Below, one piece after another: positions 37,719 to 38,121 of a DNA stretch of 38,121 nucleotides (position 1 is the first letter of the stretch; each line of letters begins with the position of its first letter). The stretch is taken from the IMG/VR virus record IMGVR_UViG_3300034375_005761, positions 1 through 38,121 of that record, one strand, 5' to 3'. Origin of the DNA: a virus. The position numbers and the translations under genes are program-made. The notes under the pieces were generated by a model that made no database searches, was not told where the DNA came from, and saw nothing but the letters and a program-made list of their open reading frames with translations.

Positions 37719-38121
37719 ATGGAAAACAACGAGGTACAGGTATTTGAGAACAAGGCGGATGTGGATGCCTTGAAGGAGGAATTTGAGCGGGCAAAAGCGA
37801 ATTTAAGCTGGTGGATGGATAAAGCCGAGGATGCTCGGGAGGTTCGTTTTAACGAATGGGCGGGCAAGTCTGGAGATGGCAAGAAGCATGGACCTGAAGC
37901 GTTTCCATTTGATGGCGCAAGTGACCTCGAGGCCTCGCTTATAAACCCTCTAATTGACGGGGATGTGGCTACCTTGGTGCAGTCTTTGACTAAGGCCAAC
38001 CTGGTCGCCGCCCCGGTTGAATCGGGCGACATTGCATCGGCCAAGCTGGTGAGTGAGTTTTTGCGTTGGCGGATGGGTACGATGGATGAGCTTATGCGGG
38101 AGGCATCGATTGGTGCTAATT
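37719..38121 (+). CDS. Portal protein, N-terminal part (continues at base 1)
   Basis: An ATG at 37719 opens a frame that runs off the window end and matches the frame at base 3 through the 105-base overlap. This part gives 134 residues, including EDAREVRFNEWAG and FPFDGASDLEASLINPLIDG, a pattern typical of the start of podovirus-like portals. Counted with the C-terminal part, the full protein is 690 residues. It follows the sigma-like gene by 2 bases. The ribosome site is weak (GGGGGTTAAGTAATT). Confidence 0.85.
   Translation, partial: MENNEVQVFENKADVDALKEEFERAKANLSWWMDKAEDAREVRFNEWAGKSGDGKKHGPEAFPFDGASDLEASLINPLIDGDVATLVQSLTKANLVAAPVESGDIASAKLVSEFLRWRMGTMDELMREASIGAN
38017..38121. repeat. 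Right copy of the 105-bp window-end overlap
   Basis: This stretch matches 1..105 with 4 synonymous substitutions. It closes the map, so the unit genome is 38,016 bp. See the left copy for details. Confidence 0.9.

Overview
This window is essentially one complete genome of a tailed bacteriophage, probably of podovirus type. The first 105 bases and the last 105 bases (38017..38121) are the same sequence with 4 substitutions, and the portal gene cut by the window start continues in frame from the gene cut by the window end. The molecule is therefore a circular or circularly permuted map with a unit of about 38,016 bp. All four differences are synonymous, which points to mixed strains of one phage rather than sequencing error. 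The host cannot be named: the genome mixes good Shine-Dalgarno sites with A/T-rich leaders that have none, no tRNA gene was seen, and no host gene is present.

Layout, in circular order. (1) Packaging and head start, 34562..37143 and on through the portal: a small-terminase-like gene on the minus strand, a palindrome-rich 319-bp divergent intergenic region, then TerL, a helix-turn-helix protein, a stand-alone sigma region 4-like protein, and the portal gene that crosses the window ends. (2) Head, 1772..6977: small basic proteins, a PD-(D/E)xK nuclease-like protein, an acidic coiled-coil scaffold, the major capsid protein followed by a good intrinsic terminator, and two tandem paralogous head-tail adaptor genes. 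(3) Tail, fibres, a putative lysis cassette and internal virion proteins, 6990..23156: repeat-containing fibres, a LamG-like lectin, three small lipo/membrane proteins, a large nozzle-like protein, a tail-collar fibre protein, two internal proteins of 470 and 493 residues, and a 1996-residue protein with a zinc-protease motif. No long tape-measure or tail-tube gene was seen. (4) Early region, 23289..34139, all on the plus strand: a leader with strong RNA structure, an excisionase-like HTH, a RuvC-like resolvase, a putative ssDNA-binding protein, a DnaA domain IV-like protein, a RecB/Cas4-like nuclease, a cytosine-5 methyltransferase, a family A DNA polymerase, a dNMP kinase, an XRE regulator, an archaeo-eukaryotic-type primase and a RepA-like helicase. 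(5) A structured non-coding block of about 420 bp between the convergent early operon and the minus-strand terminase genes.

The phage seems to replicate with its own initiator-like, primase, helicase, SSB and polymerase set, process and package with RuvC, TerS and TerL, and eject three large internal proteins with its DNA. No integrase, RNA polymerase or classical endolysin was recognised.

The most unusual points are two plus-one-frame genes nested inside larger genes (one inside the methyltransferase, one inside the 3' end of the 1996-residue gene), a multi-branch RNA element with a competing hairpin next to the start of the first early regulator, a nested inverted-repeat block with mutually exclusive folds, and a possible helix-hairpin-helix glycosylase-like domain in a virion protein.
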